A DNA stretch of 64,000 bases from Reclinomonas americana ATCC 50394 (lineage: Eukaryota; Jakobida; Jakobea; Jakobida), in contig PS015010.1 in the NCBI GenBank assembly GCA_048213135.1, positions 868,001 to 932,000 on the forward strand. The letters run 5' to 3'. Shown one piece after another: positions 53,944-62,970 of the stretch. The notes beneath the pieces are model-generated. The model saw only the letters and a list, made by a program, of their open reading frames with translations, was not told the origin of the DNA and ran no database searches. A program made the translations under genes and the position numbers. Within the stretch, counting starts at the first letter, position 1. Each line of letters starts with the position of its first letter.

Positions 53944-54411
53944 CTTATTTTTGGACATTCTATAATACTAAACCACTTCAAATTGCAGGAAATTAAGATA
54001 TATCACAAAAAAACGGCCTTGTACATGGCAGCCTTTTTCTTTGCGGCTGTAACAGGTGGCGCTGTTTATTATTTTATTCATTTCAATCAATCAACGTGGT
54101 ATGCCATTAGTGCGTGCCTGGGAACGGCAATGGCAGCCTGGCTGGCATACAGGGTATACCTGCAATACAGGATGCATAAGGAAAGAATACCTGCAATAAC
54201 TATTTCTCCTTTGTCAATTGAAATAACTGATGGTAAAAAAATAACCACCGTATTGTGGGCTGAAGTTTCCGGTTGGAAAATCGAAAAAGATGAAGGAAGC
54301 GATTACCTGTTTATCGATTCGCCCGCAGGCAGGAAGAGAACCAGTATCAATTACCTCGATAAAACACCCTGGGAGATTGAACAATTGATACTTGCTGTTA
54401 AACCCCACTAG
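53914..54411 (+). CDS. STM3941-like membrane protein with PH-like domain
   Basis: 165 residues from the ATG at 53914, but that codon lies within the inverted repeat, so a start near 53992 (TTG, LQEIKIYHKKTAL) is probable. Two hydrophobic helices (about 36-56 and 62-78) precede a soluble domain (AITISPLSIEITDGKKITTVLWAEVSGWKIEKDEGSDYLFI) with the strand pattern of PH-like membrane proteins such as STM3941. Function unknown. Confidence 0.65.
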   Translation: MIKYRRKDVFLIFGHSIILNHFKLQEIKIYHKKTALYMAAFFFAAVTGGAVYYFIHFNQSTWYAISACLGTAMAAWLAYRVYLQYRMHKERIPAITISPLSIEITDGKKITTVLWAEVSGWKIEKDEGSDYLFIDSPAGRKRTSINYLDKTPWEIEQLILAVKPH

Positions 54412-54465
54412 GTAGAGCCTGCTGGCTTCTGTGGAGCAGGTATTATACCCCGGTCTATAACATAT

Positions 54466-54485
54466 NNNNNNNNNNNNNNNNNNNN
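54466..54485. other. 20-base assembly gap
   Basis: Twenty N bases. The sequence on its right is the tail of a gene duplicated at 51838, so the gap probably hides missing or collapsed repeat sequence. Confidence 0.8.
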
Positions 54486-54486
54486 T

Positions 54487-54600
54487 GAGGACCGTAAAGC
54501 CCGCGCCATGGCAAAGGCTATGAAGGAAAAAGGCTACAAAATCACCGAAATCGTCGAACTCACAGGGCTCAGCAAACACGTCATCAGCCGGTTGAAGTAA
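54487..54600 (+). CDS. C-terminal 37 residues of a second HTH-tailed protein, possibly Rpn-like (5' part in gap)
   Basis: Reads EDRKARAMAKAMKEKGYKI... and ends GLSKHVISRLK, near-identical at the DNA level to 51838-51870 and 51922-51951, diverging in the middle. As at the first copy, an N gap removes the rest and family B repeats follow the stop. Confidence 0.5.
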   Translation, partial: EDRKARAMAKAMKEKGYKITEIVELTGLSKHVISRLK

Positions 54601-54659
54601 TAGGGTAGTTAGTAGTGATTAGCAAGTGTTTAGTATAAATGCCCACCGGCGGGGAGGAG

Positions 54660-54912
54660 TTGCCGCTGCCTGGTCTCCCGACCAGCAGCATATGTGGTTT
54701 TTTTCATGTACCCAACTGTTGCACTGCTATTGAGCTGCAGTGGCGTCGCACTCTTGTACAGTATCACTTTATTGAGCGTAACAGGAAGCAATTTGTAATG
54801 CCTGGAAGAGTTCTCTTCGAGTAAAAGAAAGTATTTGCCGCTGCTTGGTCTCCCGACCAGCAGCATACGTGGGTATCTCGCCGCTGCTTGGTCTCCCGAC
54901 CAGCAGCATATA
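54660..54912. repeat. palindromic repeat family B, cluster 3
   Basis: Hairpins start at 54662, 54837 and 54880, the last two 43 bp apart. The intervening 54700-54832 repeats the second motif and the GCGTAACAGGAAGC block of cluster 1. Confidence 0.88.
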
Positions 54913-54970
54913 TTCCACCCCGGCCAATCACTTGTAACAAACAATTCCACCGGGTTGTATCCGGGTTGCG

Positions 54971-55220
54971 CAAGTTCCCACCCAACTTTTAATTTTTCAC
55001 CCCTCTGTTCCAAGAGTTCGATACATAATTTTAGCTTTTGACTACTGCATTACAAGAACTCGATATACATTTTTAGTTTCTAACGCCTGTATTGCTATAG
55101 TTTGCTACTTGCTTTTAACTTCTTCTTCCTGTGTTACGAGAGCTCGCTATGTAGTTTTAATTTTTCATCCATGCATTTTATAAGTTCACTATGTATTTTT
55201 AACTTCTCACAACTTTGTTT
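54971..55220. repeat. degenerate 42-bp tandem array (about six units)
   Basis: Units begin at about 54971, 55011, 55053, 55095, 55137 and 55179, the last five 42 bp apart. Each has AAG-x-x-TCG-like then ATTTTTAGCTTTT-like then CTGTATTAC-like sequence, about 60% alike by eye. Neither strand reads open through it. 55221-55344 is AT-rich with no gene. Confidence 0.75.
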
Positions 55221-55344
55221 TAGTTTTTAGGTATTTACTTCCCAAACTCAGATATTTTATTTGAACTTTTTCCTTTTTTGTTTACGATACAGAGGCAGTA
55301 ATTTTAGTTTTTAAGACAATCAATTATTGTAAACCGTACCCTTT

Positions 55345-55692
55345 ATGTTAGTATTGAATATTGGCCCTGTGCTCAGCGCCCGTGGAATAGAGCGGCCCTT
55401 TAGTTTCCTGGTAAAGTCGGGTTTCTCTGCTCATACAGCGCACCTCTTACTGAATAACCAGCGCCACACCTTCCGCCTCAATCATATCGAACGGCTTTGT
55501 AAAATACTCATCTGCGAACCGCACGACCTCCTGCAATGGACTCCCGACACCGGCGAAAACCTGCCCGCCACGCATCCGTTGTATAAACTCAACCGCCGCC
55601 AGCCCGTCCATAACTGGAAGCAGGCCATGGCCGGCATGCCCTTGCAAGAGTTACAGCAGGTAGTGGAAAGTATAGCAGGTAAAGCGGAATGA
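55345..55692 (+). CDS. XRE-type helix-turn-helix regulator
   Basis: 115 residues. The N-terminal domain (about 5-70) is an HTH of the HTH_26/Cro type: VLSARGIERPFSFLVKSGFSAHTAHLLLNNQRHTFRLNHIERLCKILICEPHDLLQW. The C-terminal tail (WKQAMAGMPLQELQQVVESIAGK) is helical and could dimerise. No partner kinase or toxin adjoins, and the target is unknown. A partly matching copy of the last 50 bases lies at about 55988-56027. Confidence 0.82.
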   Translation: MLVLNIGPVLSARGIERPFSFLVKSGFSAHTAHLLLNNQRHTFRLNHIERLCKILICEPHDLLQWTPDTGENLPATHPLYKLNRRQPVHNWKQAMAGMPLQELQQVVESIAGKAE

Positions 55693-55760
55693 TTACATAT
55701 TTTAAATATTCTTTTTTTTCATAAGTATTTAATTCTGTTCCTAACTCTTCTTATCACAAC

Positions 55761-55916
55761 ATGAATAAGTCTTATCAGCAGGCGTACAATAGCGTTACCA
55801 AAGCTGAAACTACAGTAGTACAAAAGCTAAATCAGGGAACAAACCGAAAAACGGGCTGTAATTGTTTTTCGGGGTCTTTTTTTGGTTCTTTTTTGGACAA
55901 GCAAAAAAGAATATAG
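55761..55916 (+). CDS. possible small ORF
   Basis: 51 residues (MNKSYQQAYNSVTKAETTVV, then a Phe/Ser/Cys-rich end). It starts 69 bases after the regulator gene. Composition is plausible for a small protein, but no homology is recognisable, and the region to 56116 also holds broken pieces of other sequences. Confidence 0.3.
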   Translation: MNKSYQQAYNSVTKAETTVVQKLNQGTNRKTGCNCFSGSFFGSFLDKQKRI

Positions 55917-56116
55917 AAAACAAATACCATGGAAAACCAGGTCATCACAAATGACAACTCTTTTCCGGAGCGCCGCGGACCTCACCTTGCAGGAGTTATA
56001 ACTTGTGGTGGAAAGTAAAGCCGAATGAGTCCTCCCTTACGCCATACAGGTAAAATCCCCCTTGTAAACCTCCCCCGGGGCAGTTATCTTTATCTGCACA
56101 ACGTACTACCATCCAT
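55917..56116. other. region of gene fragments before the protease gene
   Basis: 55938-55985 resembles 52925-52972 (both with GTCATCAC...GGAGC), and 55988-56027 resembles the end of the XRE gene with stop codons. Nothing else is seen. Confidence 0.5.
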
Positions 56117-56692
56117 ATGTCACCCCGGTTAAAAGCCCTGGCCCGCCAGCATGCCCAAACACTTTCTGTTTCCGCCACAAGGAGTGTTTCTCCTCCTGCT
56201 GGTCAGCCCGTATACCTCAATTTTATTATGGAACCACAGCGTAAATCGAAGTGGTGCTGGGCAGCTACGTCGGTCAGCGTATCCCGCTTTTATCATCCTG
56301 CCAGTTCCTGGACGCAATGCGCCGTAGCACACAAAGCCTTTGGTGGCTATGGCATTTGCTGTGTGCCGCTGGCCGGCTTTGTTTGCAACCGCTATTATTT
56401 TCTTGATAAGGCCTTATCTATCACCGGTAATTTTGTTATTCAATCGGGTATCCTGCCCTTTCCTGCCGTGGAAGCGGCCTTACGCGGGGGCAGGGTCATT
56501 GGTGCCAGGGTACAGTGGCAGGGGGGCGGTGGCCATTTTATGGCCATACATGGCTGCTACGACCAGGGAACAATGCAGGTGCTCGATATAGACGATCCCA
56601 TTTATGGCAAATCAAGTGTTGCGGAAACCGTATTTTTGAACAGCTACCAGGGGCGGGGAAGCTGGTCGCACAGTTATCACACAAAACCCTGA
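56117..56692 (+). CDS. papain-like cysteine protease
   Basis: 191 residues, no clear signal peptide. Catalytic residues: Cys in KSKWCWAATSVSV (about 44-56), His in GGGGHFMAIHGCY (about 138-150) and an acidic residue in LDIDDPIYGKS (about 156-166). The WCWAA...GGHF...DP-Y pattern is the C39/C70-type papain-like fold (Pfam Peptidase_C70-like). Such proteins are often secreted effectors or toxin-processing enzymes in Bacteroidota, but its substrate is unknown. The following gene starts 2 bases after its stop. Confidence 0.85.
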   Translation: MSPRLKALARQHAQTLSVSATRSVSPPAGQPVYLNFIMEPQRKSKWCWAATSVSVSRFYHPASSWTQCAVAHKAFGGYGICCVPLAGFVCNRYYFLDKALSITGNFVIQSGILPFPAVEAALRGGRVIGARVQWQGGGGHFMAIHGCYDQGTMQVLDIDDPIYGKSSVAETVFLNSYQGRGSWSHSYHTKP

Positions 56693-56694
56693 TC

Positions 56695-57300
56695 ATGCTT
56701 TTATTCTCAGGTATAACCGGGTTCGACCTTGAACAGATCAACGAAATCAGGAAGGCTCATCCTGATATAAGGGAAAGGTCCATCGGTGGCCAGGAGGATA
56801 ATATTGAACTCACTTTTCCACACGACCTTTATTATATAGGCCTGTCATCGCTCCAGGGCAATGAAGAACCCGACATGCAATACAGCGGTACCCGCATCAT
56901 TGAAGTGGGTAACAACAGCTTTAATTTTATCTACGACATCCATAAGGGATTTGTACTGGGAGGACCGCAAATGTTTAAGGACAAAAAAGTTATCGAAGCA
57001 TACGAAAAAGCTTTTGAGACCATCAGCGCCGATCATACCGATAAAAACGATGTAGCCGTACGCATCGTCAATGTACCTGCTGTTTATGTAGAAGCCCTCT
57101 GGTTGCACGACGAAGCCAACACAGCCGCAGACAGGTTCCTGCTGGTGAGGTCGGTATCCCTGGTTAACAGGTTCAAATTCTATGACCGGAAAGAATTTTT
57201 CGAATTCCTGCGGCGCAGGGCAAGGCAAATGAGCGACAACTCCGGCGAACAACGAAACGAAAATGACGAAGAGAACGGCCTGGAACTGGCACCTGCATAA
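56695..57300 (+). CDS. partner protein of the papain-like protease, unknown family
   Basis: 201 residues from the ATG at 56695 (the longer frame from 56515 overlaps the protease and is rejected). Begins LLFSGITGFDLEQINEIRKA, then HDLYYIGLSSLQGNE, FIYDIHKGFVLGG and a C-terminal acidic, low-complexity tail (RNENDEENGLELAPA). Mixed alpha/beta without a recognised motif. Only 2 bp separate it from the protease stop, so the two are co-expressed; it may be the protease's inhibitor, substrate or chaperone. Confidence 0.65.
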   Translation: MLLFSGITGFDLEQINEIRKAHPDIRERSIGGQEDNIELTFPHDLYYIGLSSLQGNEEPDMQYSGTRIIEVGNNSFNFIYDIHKGFVLGGPQMFKDKKVIEAYEKAFETISADHTDKNDVAVRIVNVPAVYVEALWLHDEANTAADRFLLVRSVSLVNRFKFYDRKEFFEFLRRRARQMSDNSGEQRNENDEENGLELAPA

Positions 57301-57367
57301 GCACCTGCCGCCTGCTCATACGCATCGTCTTCACCGGAAAAACTTATTTTGCGGTAAATAAGATTCG

Positions 57368-58954
57368 ATGCAAGTAAAGCGGGGCGGTATTCTCACGATA
57401 GTTTTCCTCTTTTTAATATTGACGGCGGCGAAGTCGCAGCATTATTTCCAGCAGGAGGTACATTACCGTATCCGGGCAACACTCAACACCTCCGAAAAAA
57501 CCATTTCCGCTTTCGAATCCATCATTTATAAAAATAATTCCGCCACCCCTCTCCGTTTTATCTGGTTCCATACCTGGCCCAATGCCTACAGCAGCAAAAA
57601 AACGGCGTTGATGAAACAAATCAGGAAGGATGAGGCCCGCACCAACTGGGAACTGGGATATGGTAAAGGGTTTATCGACAGCCTCAACTTTAAAGTGAAC
57701 GGGCAGCCTGTCCGAATGGTCAATCATCCTGAACATGCAGATATCGTCAGGATAGAACTGGCGCAGCCATTAGCGCCGGGAGATTCCATCACCATTGAAA
57801 CGCCTTTCAAAGTAAAGCTGCCGCCTTATTTTTCCCGGATGGGTTATTACGGCAGCGAGTTCCTTGTAACACAATGGTATCCCAAACCCGCCGTATTTGA
57901 TAAGAATGGCTGGAACGAAATGCCCAATCTCGACAGGGGAGAATACTACAGCGAGTACGGTACTTACGACGTCAGCATTACATTGCCTTCAGATTATGTA
58001 GTGGCCGCCTCAGGCGTATTGCAAACCGCCCCCGAACTGGAAGCCTACAGGAAAGCGGGAACAAAAAACAGGACAGATAAAGAAGCGGAACTTACGCCTT
58101 ATCATACACCGTTCACCAGTGCGTACAAAACATTGGTATATCATGCTGAGCAGGTGCCTGATTTTGCCTGGTTTGCCGATACCAGGTTCTTTTTGCAGTA
58201 CGACACCATGGCGCTGACTTCAGGGCGTGTAATTGATGTGTTCTCTTATTCGTATGCATTCTATAATGGAGGCTGGAAGCACAGCATCGATTATATAAAG
58301 AACGCGGTGAACAGTTACGGAGACTGGGTGGGTGAATACAGCTACCCGGTGGTACAGGCGGTGGAAGGCCCCGCGAATATCAGCAGTGGCGGAATGGAAT
58401 ATCCCATGCTGTCGCTTATAACCATGCTGGGGGCCGATGATGTGGAACTGGAATGTATCATCCTGCACGAAGTAGGGCATAACTGGTTCATGAGTATGCT
58501 GGGGAGTAACGAAAGAAGATATGCCTGGATGGATGAAGGGCTGAACTCTTATTACGAATACCGTTATGAAGCGGAAAAATACAGGGGTAATTATTACCTG
58601 GGCGATGATGTTCCGCAGGGATACGGTAATCGTCCTGTTGCACAATTCCTCACAGAAATGTACCGGAAGATCAGCAGATCCGAACCTATGAATTACGCCA
58701 TGGACACACCTTCCGATGCATTCCCCGACGGCCGTGAATATACCGTAGCTTCTTACCTCAAACCCGCCATCTGGATGTTCATGCTGGAAACTTCCGTAGG
58801 ACGGCAAAGGCTCGACAAGGCCATGCAGCATTATTTCCAAAAATGGAAATTCAAACACCCGCAGCCGGAAGATCTGAAAGCGGCGCTGGAAGAAAGCCTG
58901 GGCGGAAAACTTGATCAATTCTTCGCACTCACCAAAAAGAAAGGAAAACTGTAA
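57368..58954 (+). CDS. M1-family metallopeptidase
   Basis: 528 residues, shorter than many M1 enzymes. Signal peptide (about 1-23). N-terminal beta-domain with RFIWFHTWPNAY; the exopeptidase motif appears as GGMEYP (341-346); zinc motif HEVGHNW with His367, Glu368 and His371, and Glu390 in WMDEGLNSYYEY. Usual role is aminopeptidase activity on peptides, here in the periplasm. Stands alone, convergent with the propeller gene, 14 bp apart. Confidence 0.92.
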   Translation: MQVKRGGILTIVFLFLILTAAKSQHYFQQEVHYRIRATLNTSEKTISAFESIIYKNNSATPLRFIWFHTWPNAYSSKKTALMKQIRKDEARTNWELGYGKGFIDSLNFKVNGQPVRMVNHPEHADIVRIELAQPLAPGDSITIETPFKVKLPPYFSRMGYYGSEFLVTQWYPKPAVFDKNGWNEMPNLDRGEYYSEYGTYDVSITLPSDYVVAASGVLQTAPELEAYRKAGTKNRTDKEAELTPYHTPFTSAYKTLVYHAEQVPDFAWFADTRFFLQYDTMALTSGRVIDVFSYSYAFYNGGWKHSIDYIKNAVNSYGDWVGEYSYPVVQAVEGPANISSGGMEYPMLSLITMLGADDVELECIILHEVGHNWFMSMLGSNERRYAWMDEGLNSYYEYRYEAEKYRGNYYLGDDVPQGYGNRPVAQFLTEMYRKISRSEPMNYAMDTPSDAFPDGREYTVASYLKPAIWMFMLETSVGRQRLDKAMQHYFQKWKFKHPQPEDLKAALEESLGGKLDQFFALTKKKGKL

Positions 58955-58968
58955 CCACTGTTTCTTCT

Positions 58969-59889
58969 CTACAACTCCGGCACATCTATCCAACCAATCC
59001 TGTTCCTGGTAGTTGCAGACGGCTTACCGCAAAAGATGATCTTCTTCCCGCAGGGAAAAAACTTTCCGTGCTGCGCCTGTACAGCGGGGCTGGTCAGTTG
59101 GGTAACTTTTCCTGTTTCGGTATTAAAAAGAAAAAGAGCAAAACTGTCGGCCAGCCGGGTTGATTCAAAAACAATCAATTTCCCGTCCGGCGACCAGGCC
59201 GGGGCCCGTCCCTGGAAGGCGCTGTCATAAGTATTGACCGGGGCTCCGCTTTCCATTGGCACAGATGTATAACTGCCGTTCCCGCCCGGCCGGTTAAGAA
59301 AAATGTAGTTGTACTCCTGCTGGTAACCACTTTTACCGGGATACCATTTGTCCGTGTCAGGCTGACCGGCAAAGGCAATGCTATCCGCTTTTACAGGACT
59401 GGCAGCGGGCATACCACCGTAAAGCTGCTGCTGCATATTGTCTGTACCATTGATATTGGCATTCAGCATATTCCCGTTAAGATCTATTACCGATGAACAG
59501 GGATTGGGGCTGGCCGACTGCAGGTTGTTGTTCATCACCGTCAGCGACTTCCCATCCTTATTCCACTGCGCATAACTGAAGCCACCTGTGTGGGGTATTG
59601 GTTGGGGGTTGCTGCCATCGCCGTTTACCTGCCACAACCGGTTATTGTTGAACACAACGGTATTACCTGCCCAGTACCAGTCGGCACGGGTTTGCTGTTC
59701 CTCCATACCGGGTACAAAAGGCCGCACATCGGTACTGCCGATGCTGGTAACATAAAGCTGTGTGAAATGGGGTTTTGCAGCGAAGGTTCTCTCAAAGATG
59801 ACGGTTGTTCCATCCGGACCCATGGCCGGGCGATAATCAAAAAAATTTACTCCATCGGTGATCCAGTTAACGGGCTGGCAATGACTCAT
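58969..59889 (-). CDS. TolB-like beta-propeller protein
   Basis: 306 residues without an obvious signal peptide at the chosen ATG. Repeated WD40-like/TolB units: FDYRPAMGPDGTTVIFERTF (about 17-36), SYAQWNKDGKSLTVMNNN, APAWSPDGKLIVFESTRLADSFALFLFNTETGKVTQLTS and HGKFFPCGKKIIFCG. The (A/P)-x-W-S-P-D-G-x-x-I-x-F phrase is the hallmark. Probably a binding or scaffold protein. A distal in-frame start could add a signal peptide, but none is apparent. Confidence 0.8.
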   Translation of the reverse strand: MSHCQPVNWITDGVNFFDYRPAMGPDGTTVIFERTFAAKPHFTQLYVTSIGSTDVRPFVPGMEEQQTRADWYWAGNTVVFNNNRLWQVNGDGSNPQPIPHTGGFSYAQWNKDGKSLTVMNNNLQSASPNPCSSVIDLNGNMLNANINGTDNMQQQLYGGMPAASPVKADSIAFAGQPDTDKWYPGKSGYQQEYNYIFLNRPGGNGSYTSVPMESGAPVNTYDSAFQGRAPAWSPDGKLIVFESTRLADSFALFLFNTETGKVTQLTSPAVQAQHGKFFPCGKKIIFCGKPSATTRNRIGWIDVPEL

Positions 59890-60143
59890 GCTGATAGATA
59901 AGGTTTGGGTCAGTAAGAAATTTCAGCAATGTAAACCGCCAGCCTTCAACGGATAAGGGTGTAATCCACGTTTCGGCAGCAGGTAATAGTACGTAGAGCA
60001 GGCCAATACCTGTCAACCGAAGCTATACCCGCTTTGTTGTATTGTTTCCGCCCGTGCACCATTTTATCTTTATTCTTACCAGTCCGTTTGATGACCGGTT
60101 CCGCACCCTGCCTTTATTTCCTAACCAAAACCCAATTGCTGTT

Positions 60144-61706
60144 ATGATCGAATACCAGAAAAATGGCAAGCCTGCCGTTTTGAACTACAATGTACCCGAG
60201 CCAACTGCCTACCGGGGAAGGAACCTGATCAGGATGGATTATCCCGAATCTTATTTTAAGACCATCAAAGGGCAGCCGGTAAATGTGCCTAAAACACAGG
60301 ACGTGGATAAGTACAAATCGGTTGATGAACTGATTGATAACGGACTGGTGGCGATACCGCCGAAAGCCGTAAAAAAAAGTTCAGTATTTGCACCGGTTGC
60401 AAAAACAGCCAAGACCCCTGCGGCCACTGCGCCGGTTACATTGTCTGCCAAAGCCGTACCCATGACGGTAGTAAAAGACCAGTTGAAACTAGGCGCTATA
60501 CCTACACTGACCAATACCGTGAATGGCAGTCCCAAACTGGTTTTTGCCAGCAACCCCGTTAATGTGAAACCTGGTATCTTTCTGGTGGAGACCTACAAAT
60601 TATCCAACTTCCTGGGCGATTACGGGGCAGGAAAGGTGATCAATACGTTCAGCCTGCTGCCCGGCGAAAAAACGAAGATCTCTATTAAATCCTACCGGAG
60701 CAGTACGGTTAAAACGACAGAGGCCAGCAGCATCTTCGATTCTTATACTTCGGAAACGGAAGATGTTTTTGAAGATGCGGTACAAAGTGAGAACACCGAT
60801 AAGCAAATGGAAGAAGACACATTCAATTATCACGTAGAGGCTGAAGCTGAGGCCAGCTGGGGCTGGGGCAGTGCCAGCGTAAGCGGGGGCGTATCAGGCT
60901 CTACGAACTCCAGCAGGGAAACTTTTGCCAAAAACATGAGTTCATCTACGAATAAGCATGCCAACAAAGCTTCGGCCCAAAGAGATATACAGGTTAATTC
61001 TACATCAGAATCAACAACTACGGAAGGTGAGGAAAGCGTTATCGAACGGCAGATCGAGAACATTAACATAAGCCGCACACTCAATTTTATCTTCCGGCAA
61101 ATGAACCAGGAGTTCATATCCATACTTCACCTGGTGGATGTGAAGGTGGGTTTCTATAACGGGTACGAAGACACGAAAATGGAAGTACCGCTGTACGACC
61201 TGGACACGCTGCTGAACTACTGCATCGCCAAACCGGAATATATTGTAAAGATCAAAAAAGATATCCTGTTCGCCTTAAGCAATATCATCGATTACAAGGG
61301 ACAGGTGCATGCCGACTTCATTACCAAACGGAGCTTTAATGAAGACGGGGGGACTAAATCAGAGTTTTATGCGGTTAACCGTAAAAAACAAAGCGTTTAC
61401 GATGCCAATAACCTGCCTGTAGAAGGTATCATTCTCAATGCCGATAAAAATGTGCTTCGCACCGATGGCGTTATCGTGGAAGCCCTGCTGGGTATGTCTG
61501 AGGCCCTGGGCGATATTTCACGTACCGAAAAAGAAGAGTACATCAAACTGAAAGTGAAGGCCAACGAAGCGGCTACGCTGGAAAATACACTTTTCGGTCT
61601 TTATATCGATGCATTGAAGAACAACAATACCGCATTATGCGCTGAAATCATTAAGTATTACCAGGTAATCCACCAGGACAATGCAGCAACAACACCAGGC
61701 AACTAG
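60144..61706 (+). CDS. unrecognised protein A of a three-gene coupled operon
   Basis: 520 residues from the ATG at 60144; the longer frame from 60042 is rejected as its first 34 residues are not protein-like. No signal peptide. An Ala/Thr/Val/Lys-rich linker (about 75-125) separates a small N-terminal part (IEYQKNGKPAVLNYNVPEP) from the main domain, which has ETYKLSNFLGDYG, LLPGEKTKISIKSYRSS, a Ser/Glu-rich helical region (ASSIFDSYTSETEDVFED), WGWGSASVSGGVSGS, and ENINISRTLNFIFRQMNQEF. The sequence style is that of a conserved but uncharacterised family. Overlaps gene B by 26 bp. Confidence 0.72.
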   Translation: MIEYQKNGKPAVLNYNVPEPTAYRGRNLIRMDYPESYFKTIKGQPVNVPKTQDVDKYKSVDELIDNGLVAIPPKAVKKSSVFAPVAKTAKTPAATAPVTLSAKAVPMTVVKDQLKLGAIPTLTNTVNGSPKLVFASNPVNVKPGIFLVETYKLSNFLGDYGAGKVINTFSLLPGEKTKISIKSYRSSTVKTTEASSIFDSYTSETEDVFEDAVQSENTDKQMEEDTFNYHVEAEAEASWGWGSASVSGGVSGSTNSSRETFAKNMSSSTNKHANKASAQRDIQVNSTSESTTTEGEESVIERQIENINISRTLNFIFRQMNQEFISILHLVDVKVGFYNGYEDTKMEVPLYDLDTLLNYCIAKPEYIVKIKKDILFALSNIIDYKGQVHADFITKRSFNEDGGTKSEFYAVNRKKQSVYDANNLPVEGIILNADKNVLRTDGVIVEALLGMSEALGDISRTEKEEYIKLKVKANEAATLENTLFGLYIDALKNNNTALCAEIIKYYQVIHQDNAATTPGN

Positions 61707-62970
61707 CGACAAAGATATCTATATATCCTGCAGGGACGGGCTGGTGGCGGAATTGCAGCGGCAGTACCGTGCCGGAAGTTTCAGTACGCTCAGTTTCAGC
61801 AGCGATGTACTGCTCACCAGCCTTTACGATATGGTGAAAGCTTTCCTGTTTTCCCTGCCCGATTTTTCTACTGTAAAAGCCAACTCGCAGTTTATAAAGC
61901 AGCTGCGTGACCTGGATGCAGTACAGCTTTTGCATGCCCGGGAAAATTTCGATAAGGGGTTACTCCGCTCGCTTACTTCATCTGATACGATAAAGGCCGC
62001 ACTGAAGCAGTTTACCGATTCCCTGGAAGCACACCGGGAGGAAATGATGTACTGGGCCATTATAGCGCCGATTGCCGGTTCCTCCGCATTCGTGATCGGT
62101 ACGGTATGCCAGATCGTTTGCGATTTTCTCAATACCATCGTATCGCTTCTCTCTTTCGCCTGGAAAGCGATGTCGTTTACAGGCAGGTATGTTTATAATG
62201 CAGTGGCCGGTAAGGAGGAAGGGGTGAGCATAGACATATCTGTTATACGGGAACTGGTTCCTGATATTGACCTCGAGAAATTTTTCATGGAAGATATCCC
62301 CGTATTCATCGACGAAGTGATGGCTTTTGGAGTAAGACTGGTGAACGACTATGCCGCGAATGCGGAAAAATGGGGAAAAGATACGGGAGACTACATACTT
62401 GCCGTTGCAGGCAATTCCTTCAACACTGCGTTCTCACTGTTTTTCGAACCCATGAACCCCAACGATGACATCATTACAAAAGCCTGGTGGGCAGTGAAGC
62501 AATGGTATTACATGGGTACGATGATTGGCCCTATGATCGTGGACATTGTACTGTTTTTTTGTTCGGGCTCGGTATCGGGTTATTTTTCAGCTGCCAATAA
62601 GCTGGGCAAAGTCACCAAGATCGGGGAACTCTTCAAGGCTTTCGAATATTTTTCAGAACTGAAAAAGCTGTCCATTATCCGCGTGATCGCTTCCAAATGG
62701 GAAGAGAGCAAGATACTCAGGGAACTGGTGGAAAAGATCTACAACGCGCTGATCAACCTGGCGCTGGGAGCGGGAGAGAAGCTCCGCACCCTGGTACAGG
62801 ACGTTTATAAGATGGTGAGCAAGGCTGATGATATGCCCGAAGTGGAAGTGGTGATGGAAAAAATAGATGAACTCTACGATAAAGCCCAAAATCTCGATTT
62901 CTTCCTGGGAACGGTCCTGCTGCTGGCAGGAGCAGAGTTTGACCAGGAGGGTGAACTGACATTAACATGA
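61681..62970 (+). CDS. unrecognised protein B of the operon, with two long hydrophobic regions
   Basis: 429 residues. Mostly helical. Two long hydrophobic regions (about 124-160, AIIAPIAGSSAFVIGTVCQI...; about 278-303, MGTMIGPMIVDIVLFFCSGS) are spaced by polar helices. GSVSGYFSAANKLGKVTKIG after the second resembles pre-toxin segments of secreted polymorphic proteins by style only. No catalytic motif. Start ATG lies inside gene A (26 bp overlap) and its stop overlaps the start of gene C as ATGA, implying tight translational coupling. Confidence 0.72.
   Translation: MQQQHQATSDKDIYISCRDGLVAELQRQYRAGSFSTLSFSSDVLLTSLYDMVKAFLFSLPDFSTVKANSQFIKQLRDLDAVQLLHARENFDKGLLRSLTSSDTIKAALKQFTDSLEAHREEMMYWAIIAPIAGSSAFVIGTVCQIVCDFLNTIVSLLSFAWKAMSFTGRYVYNAVAGKEEGVSIDISVIRELVPDIDLEKFFMEDIPVFIDEVMAFGVRLVNDYAANAEKWGKDTGDYILAVAGNSFNTAFSLFFEPMNPNDDIITKAWWAVKQWYYMGTMIGPMIVDIVLFFCSGSVSGYFSAANKLGKVTKIGELFKAFEYFSELKKLSIIRVIASKWEESKILRELVEKIYNALINLALGAGEKLRTLVQDVYKMVSKADDMPEVEVVMEKIDELYDKAQNLDFFLGTVLLLAGAEFDQEGELTLT

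Noticed and set aside
56515-56694. N-terminal extension of the protease partner
   Set aside because: Overlaps the protease gene in another frame; ATG at 56695 directly after the protease stop is natural.
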